From NCBI GenBank assembly GCA_010645155.1, contig JAAGOF010000015.1, positions 8,529 to 72,528 of the forward strand: a stretch of DNA of 64,000 nt. Reading direction: 5' to 3'. How positions within the stretch are numbered: position 1 is the first letter of the stretch; every line of letters starts with the position of its first letter. The translations under genes were made by a program, and so were the position numbers. This stretch comes from Tigriopus japonicus (Eukaryota > Arthropoda > Copepoda > Harpacticoida > Harpacticidae). The notes under the pieces were generated by a model. The model saw only the letters and a program-made list of their open reading frames with translations, ran no database searches and was not told the DNA's origin. Shown one piece after another: positions 59,483 to 64,000 of the stretch.

Positions 59483-62266
59483 TTTGATAGATATTTAAGG
59501 TTCGTGAATGATAGATGCACACACGTGACTCAATCCTTCAAGAACACCGACGATTGTTGTGTTGTGTTCATCATGCTTTTCAAAACAAAACAAAACAAAC
59601 CATGAATGATCAGCGATGCCAAGATCTTTTAAGTCGTCACTGCCAAGAGTTTTGAAATTAGTGATGGGTTTCGAGTTGGGAGTGCTGCCATTTTTGACTC
59701 AAAGTTTAATTGCTATTCGAATAGGCGGGCTGTATTAATTTTTTTGACCAAATACCTAAACATTACCAATGTCGTATCACTCGAACAAAAATCGAGTACG
59801 AGTTCAATCATGGTTTTTACCGATGGACTTCGAGTTGGCAGCGCAACCATATTTCACAGGGAGATTCAATCTATTGTCTTTGGTGAATTCGAGTTGTGGT
59901 AAACTGTTTGACCATAAAAGGACAAAATGGCAAAACTGTGCCAAAAATCTAACTCGAAACCACAGACCAAGCCCCAAACTACTCTGTTCTAGCTAAACAG
60001 GCAGACTACGGCGACAGTAGTTTGATCCGTGAACTCTACAGATGACTCAGGCTGTATTTTCTGGATTGACTCTGAGACGCAAACTTCATGAAGAATGATT
60101 GACACAACGCAACGCACTCTATGAGCTTCGTCATGAAGCACCGCTTTCAAGAATAACTATAGGTAATCCCTTCCAGAGGGTGCTTTTGGGCGCCTTCAAA
60201 ATTGAGATATCTTTAATTAATTTGTCAATGCTCAAAACACATTAGTATTTGAAATGCTGCAATTTGTTGCCAAATGGTCAAGGTTGCTCTGATCCGTACA
60301 AATTGGAGAACACCTATCCGTAGACAAATTTATGGATGGAGTTATAAAAAACAGATATATAAATGGATTTCTTCAGATGAATGATGTGAGCATTTCTCTT
60401 GGCGTTTTGTTATGTTTTCAGCCTATCAAGTAGGCACAAAATGCTATTTTTGTTAGCCGTTAACCAAAACATCATTAAATTCAGCTACATGTCAAAAAGA
60501 AAACTCTGGAAATTCAAAAATCAATATTCAGGACAAGAAAAAGTATATTTGCTTGTCCATGGATGATGTGGATAATTTTGGCGTCACAACCCTTCTGCAT
60601 ATGAAAAATCCACCTCATACTGCCTCATTTTATTACTTAATTAATCAGTGCCTTCATTTAAGGTCAAAGACTTTATTTTCTTTTTTGCTTTTTCGGGTCT
60701 CTCGTTTTTTAAATCGAAAATTTTGCCATACTTCACTTTCTCCTTCATTCCAAACATTTTTTTCTTTTGTACTCCTCGTGAAGAAATTTGTTGTCCCTCT
60801 CTATGGCCGCTGCCATTACAAGCCTTATTGACACTTAACAATTTCACTACCACTGATTTTTATTTTTATTTTGTCATTTTCGCCCCAACTGTCGATTCAA
60901 ATTTAATTTCCAATACCATTGATTTCTCAATTCTGCTTCTTTCGAAAAAATGGCAGCAAAAACTACCGCCTGGCGTCCCTGGAAGGGATTAAAAGTCCCG
61001 AAACCTCTCAAGCAAGCCAATGACCACAGCTGGACCGGGTCAGGTTTTTGTTCGGGTCGGGTTCGGAACTAGAAATGAACCCGAACTTAAACTTGATAAG
61101 TACGTAAATGTATCTGAACCGATCTGAACGTCAGATACATATCCTGTGAAAACAGATGCAAAATCGAAATATGTATAAATATTGATCGGTATAATATAGA
61201 AATAGTGTGTGTGGTGCACCTTTTCGGTTTCGTTAACGATTCTGTCGAGTTTTCACAATTAGCGACTCAAAGTTTGTACTCGAGCCGACGATCCGAAATA
61301 GAGATCGCTCTAACAATGTTAACAATTATGATTCTTTTTTTTTGTCATGAAAGCAAGTCTTTTTATATGGGCTTGATATTTTTGCTTCACTTTTTATTAT
61401 GTCAAGCATTCACATTAATTTCCGTTAGAATAATTAGCCTAGACACGTACACGACAGACGGTAGAATCATGTAAATATGATGTAGACATAGAGACACATT
61501 AAATATTCTGATAATGCAAAGATTTCATTTAGTACTAAGGAATGAGATTTGATAAAATTTGAATGGGTTGTCATTTAAGAGTTGAGCAATGAATGCACAT
61601 TATGAGAAGAAGAAGAAAAGAAGAAGGAGGAGGTTGAGAGTAAAGTAGTTGAGACTAGTAGCCAGAAAATCATGGGCAGAGGGGCTCAAAAATTTACAAC
61701 TTCCGAATTCGAATATACAACCTCGCTTCATTACCCTGATGCTCTTTGAAGTCAATTGAAGTTTTCCTAGCTTTTAAAGAAAAGAAATTATATTTAAGAA
61801 AGTTATATTTTGCTTACTTTCCCCTGAATATATTATCACGATACAAATATTATGAAGATGCAATCGCCATTTTCCGAATAAATTTTGAAAAATGTAACCA
61901 AAGTTTATCTTTCGAAAATCTGTTTTTAGTTGATACATTTTTCACTTTCTTAAGAAAAGCAGTTTCTTTAACAAAAACTTCAAATTGCGTTTGAGCCTCA
62001 GAATATTGATGCATTGGGGTCGGCAAACGAAAGTGGGGCTGGGAATTTATTAGAAAATTGAGGGAAAAGCGAATAGGTTTTGTACTTCGTTAACCTTTAC
62101 CCTTACGAAACCATAGAGAAGCCGAACCAAGAGGGAAGATCAGGTGACTCGGTGGTTGATTTGGAACATTCAGGTCACACAACATGACAAGGAGTAAGGA
62201 AATGTTAACCATGGCCCCTACTAAGAGGGTAGTAGCCTAATACTTGGGTAATTTTGTTTAACAGGG
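59483..62266. other. Intergenic region between the TTF1-like and zinc-finger genes
   Basis: Promoter side of the TTF1-like gene and 3' side of the zinc-finger gene. Contains the MITE relative at 59659-59972 and GAAGAAGAAGAAAAGAAG-type simple sequence at about 61600-61635. No gene supported. Frames at 60553-60992 overlap on both strands, and 61205-61474 and 61746-61994 lack motifs. Confidence 0.5.
59659..59972. mobile_element. hAT-type MITE relative, upstream of the TTF1-like gene
   Basis: Same family as 51539-51845: left end TAGTGATGGGTTTCGAG, internal GAGTGCTGCCA and GGCAAAACTGTGCC, right end AACTCGAAACCACAG, which is eroded. Its left end is about 175 bp upstream of the start codon of the TTF1-like gene, so it may lie in the promoter or 5'UTR. 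No intact target duplication. Confidence 0.75.
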
Positions 62267-63984
62267 TTACAAAGAGAAACCTTTTTCCTGCTTGACCAGG
62301 ACCATTTCATTGCCCACCACGGGTTCTTCTAGCTCACACTCAACAATAAGCTGCTCTGGAGGGTTTTGCAATGGATCGCTCACCACCATGTCAGCTGAGG
62401 GAGGAGTAGGTGTGGCTTTTCGATCGTGGTCATCCACTCCTCCTTCAGGGGGTTCGAGCTTTGTGCTGTCCAGTTTGGTCTTATTGCCATCCTCATCATC
62501 ATCATGAGTGCCAGGTATGTGGAGCTGAGGCATGACTGAGGTCTCCAGGTCAAGATCTAGATCCAGATCATCCAGTTGGATAGGTCCCACAGCCATGATC
62601 TCACTTGCCATGTGTTCATTGCCATGTGCTGGCACACTGGCCACCATGCCAGGAGTCACATGTTCTTCATACCGGGCCACATAGCGTTCTAAGATTTGTT
62701 TCCTGGTAGCTTCTGTCAAGCTAGAATGGAAAAATAACAATATTGCCATCTGACGTATAGCAACAGACCTACCTAAGATTTGCCTACAGCAATATTAAAT
62801 CATGGGAAATAGTTTTGTTGTGCCAAACAACAATGCAACTTAAAGTGGGGAGAAAAGCGCTGTTGTGATTCAAGTTGTTTTATTTAAGAAGGGGTTCCAC
62901 TTTTGATGTTCCTCCCTCACCTTTTTTAAAGAAGCTTTTTAGAGGCAAATCTACATTCACAAATGGGGAACCAAAAGTTAATATGTCATTAAGATTGCTT
63001 TGTAATATGAATTGTAAAATGATACATGATACAGCATAAGGTTAAAGCATCCTTCACAATTACTAGAGACACTCTAGTGAGAGACAGGCGAGGTTGAGAC
63101 CGGCGTCAATGACGTCATTCAATTTGCATCAGGTGATTGCCTAATTCCATTTTGGGCGCCGTTTTCAACATTTCCAAACAGACAGAAGCCTCAACAAGCC
63201 CTCGCTCAATCCAGTGCCTCCACATTTTACTTTGAAGCAGAACGTTTGATTTTTGTTTTTGAGCCAACCTAATGTGCTGTAAAATTGGTTGATGCTTCCA
63301 ACTTTTTTTCCAACTTCAACTCAAAAACGTATTTTTCTGTTCCAAAACCATTTTGAAAATTTGGAATTTATGACTCTGAACATTCTGCAAGGTCACTTGA
63401 AAAGGTTTCAGTGAACATTCCATTTGACAGTTTTTTACGGCCAAAGTATGGGCAGCCTGTTTATTTGGAAATGTTTTAGTTCAAAAAATCGTTTACTTTT
63501 CTCCATGGCGTTGGAGTCAAAACCCCGCCCGTCTCTCACAATAAAACGTCTCTAACAATTACTATCCAACAAAAGTTTTCAACTTACTTGTACAATTGAG
63601 CATGTTTGTTCCTCATGTGTCTCTCCAGGTTGAACTTCTTAAATTGAGTGAATCGACAAAAGCATAGAAGACAGATGATTTCCCGTCCAAGGTTGTAGCA
63701 AAGATAGCGCTCAGCCCAAATTCTTTTGAACGCGCCGCAATCATTCACCCCATTAGCTACCACCTAAAGATAAGTATAAGTGAGCAAATCAAGACGTCTT
63801 GGGAATTATTCTCTGTGATCATTACTTGAGCCGGAGTTAGCGTTTCATGGCTGTGATCAGAATGGTTTTGAACTTCATCACTATGCCTAGGTGAGGATTC
63901 TTCCATCCAATTGACTCCATCCCCATCAATAGTGGTAGCTGTTAGGAGGGATGCTCCATTGTCTGTGGTTTGAACTAAAGATGC
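62267..63984 (-). CDS. BED/C2H2-type zinc-finger protein, 3' end (partial)
   Basis: The last three exons on the minus strand: 63984-63826, 63763-63588, 62720-62267 (stop), joined in phase (0, 2), about 262 residues. The 5' part continues beyond the window. The middle exon has ERYLCYNLGREI, then one zinc finger CLLCFCRFTQFKKFNLERHMRNKH: a C-x2-C pair and H-x4-H pair spaced as in the fingers of ZBED/SCAND3-type proteins, many of which derive from hAT transposases (CLIC...LRRHYETKH). The last exon gives TEATRKQILERYVARYEEHV, a helix-forming block, then an acidic Asp/Glu/Pro-rich tail ending VKQEKGFSL with a VKQE SUMO-site-like motif (inference). Likely a nuclear DNA-binding regulator. No transposase core is visible here. 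Confidence 0.75.
62750..63587. other. Intron between the last two exons of the zinc-finger gene
   Basis: About 870 bp (62721-63587), AT-rich, with no frame or repeat that I recognise. It does contain GAGACAGGCGAGGTTGAGAC and GTCTCTCACAATAAAACGTC at 63077 and 63532, which are not inverted relatives. Confidence 0.35.
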
Positions 63985-64000
63985 CTGAAAGCAAAGACCA

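Noticed and set aside
1..64000. CRISPR array, bacterial operons or phage-like cluster
   Set aside because: No spaced direct repeats of CRISPR type; genes have spliceosomal introns and animal families throughout.

Overview
The window is AT-rich animal DNA with intron-bearing genes, many small transposons and no prokaryote-style operons. A divergent ionotropic receptor (a protostome chemosensory family), a Scylla/Charybde-type gene and TTAGG-like interstitial repeats point to an arthropod. A copepod-like crustacean is my guess, from the style of the genome only. The exon models below were built by hand from splice sites. Within each model every internal exon ends in the phase the next one needs, which is the main support for the joins.

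Layout: 1-5.0 kb is repeats (a long inverted repeat, a LINE remnant, a TA-flanked MITE, an 830-bp inverted-repeat element). At 5.04-5.36 kb is the last exon of a TMEM104-like membrane protein, the only plus-strand gene seen. All other genes are on the minus strand: a membrane-anchored J-domain protein (5.5-8.3 kb, 5 exons, tail to tail with the TMEM104-like gene); a single-domain APS kinase (10.5-11.2 kb) with a 69-bp stop-free intron; a Scylla/Charybde/DDIT4 homologue (13.1-19.0 kb, 5 exons); an ethanolamine-phosphate/phosphohydroxylysine phospho-lyase-like PLP enzyme (22.5-28.2 kb, 9 exons); an ionotropic receptor (29.9-36.8 kb, 6 exons, complete); a TTF1-like RNA polymerase I termination factor (43.0-59.5 kb, 8 exons, including a 3.5-kb lysine-rich exon); and the 3' end of a BED/C2H2-type zinc-finger gene (62.3-64.0 kb).

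The genes do not form one pathway. The most striking feature is transposons inside genes. The TTF1-like gene carries a Tc1-like DD37E element with a hAT-like element nested in it, and a hAT-like MITE whose 8-bp target duplication is exactly the first eight bases of intron 4, so the 5' splice site has been copied. Several MITEs have clean TIRs and 8-bp target duplications and can be delimited to the base.
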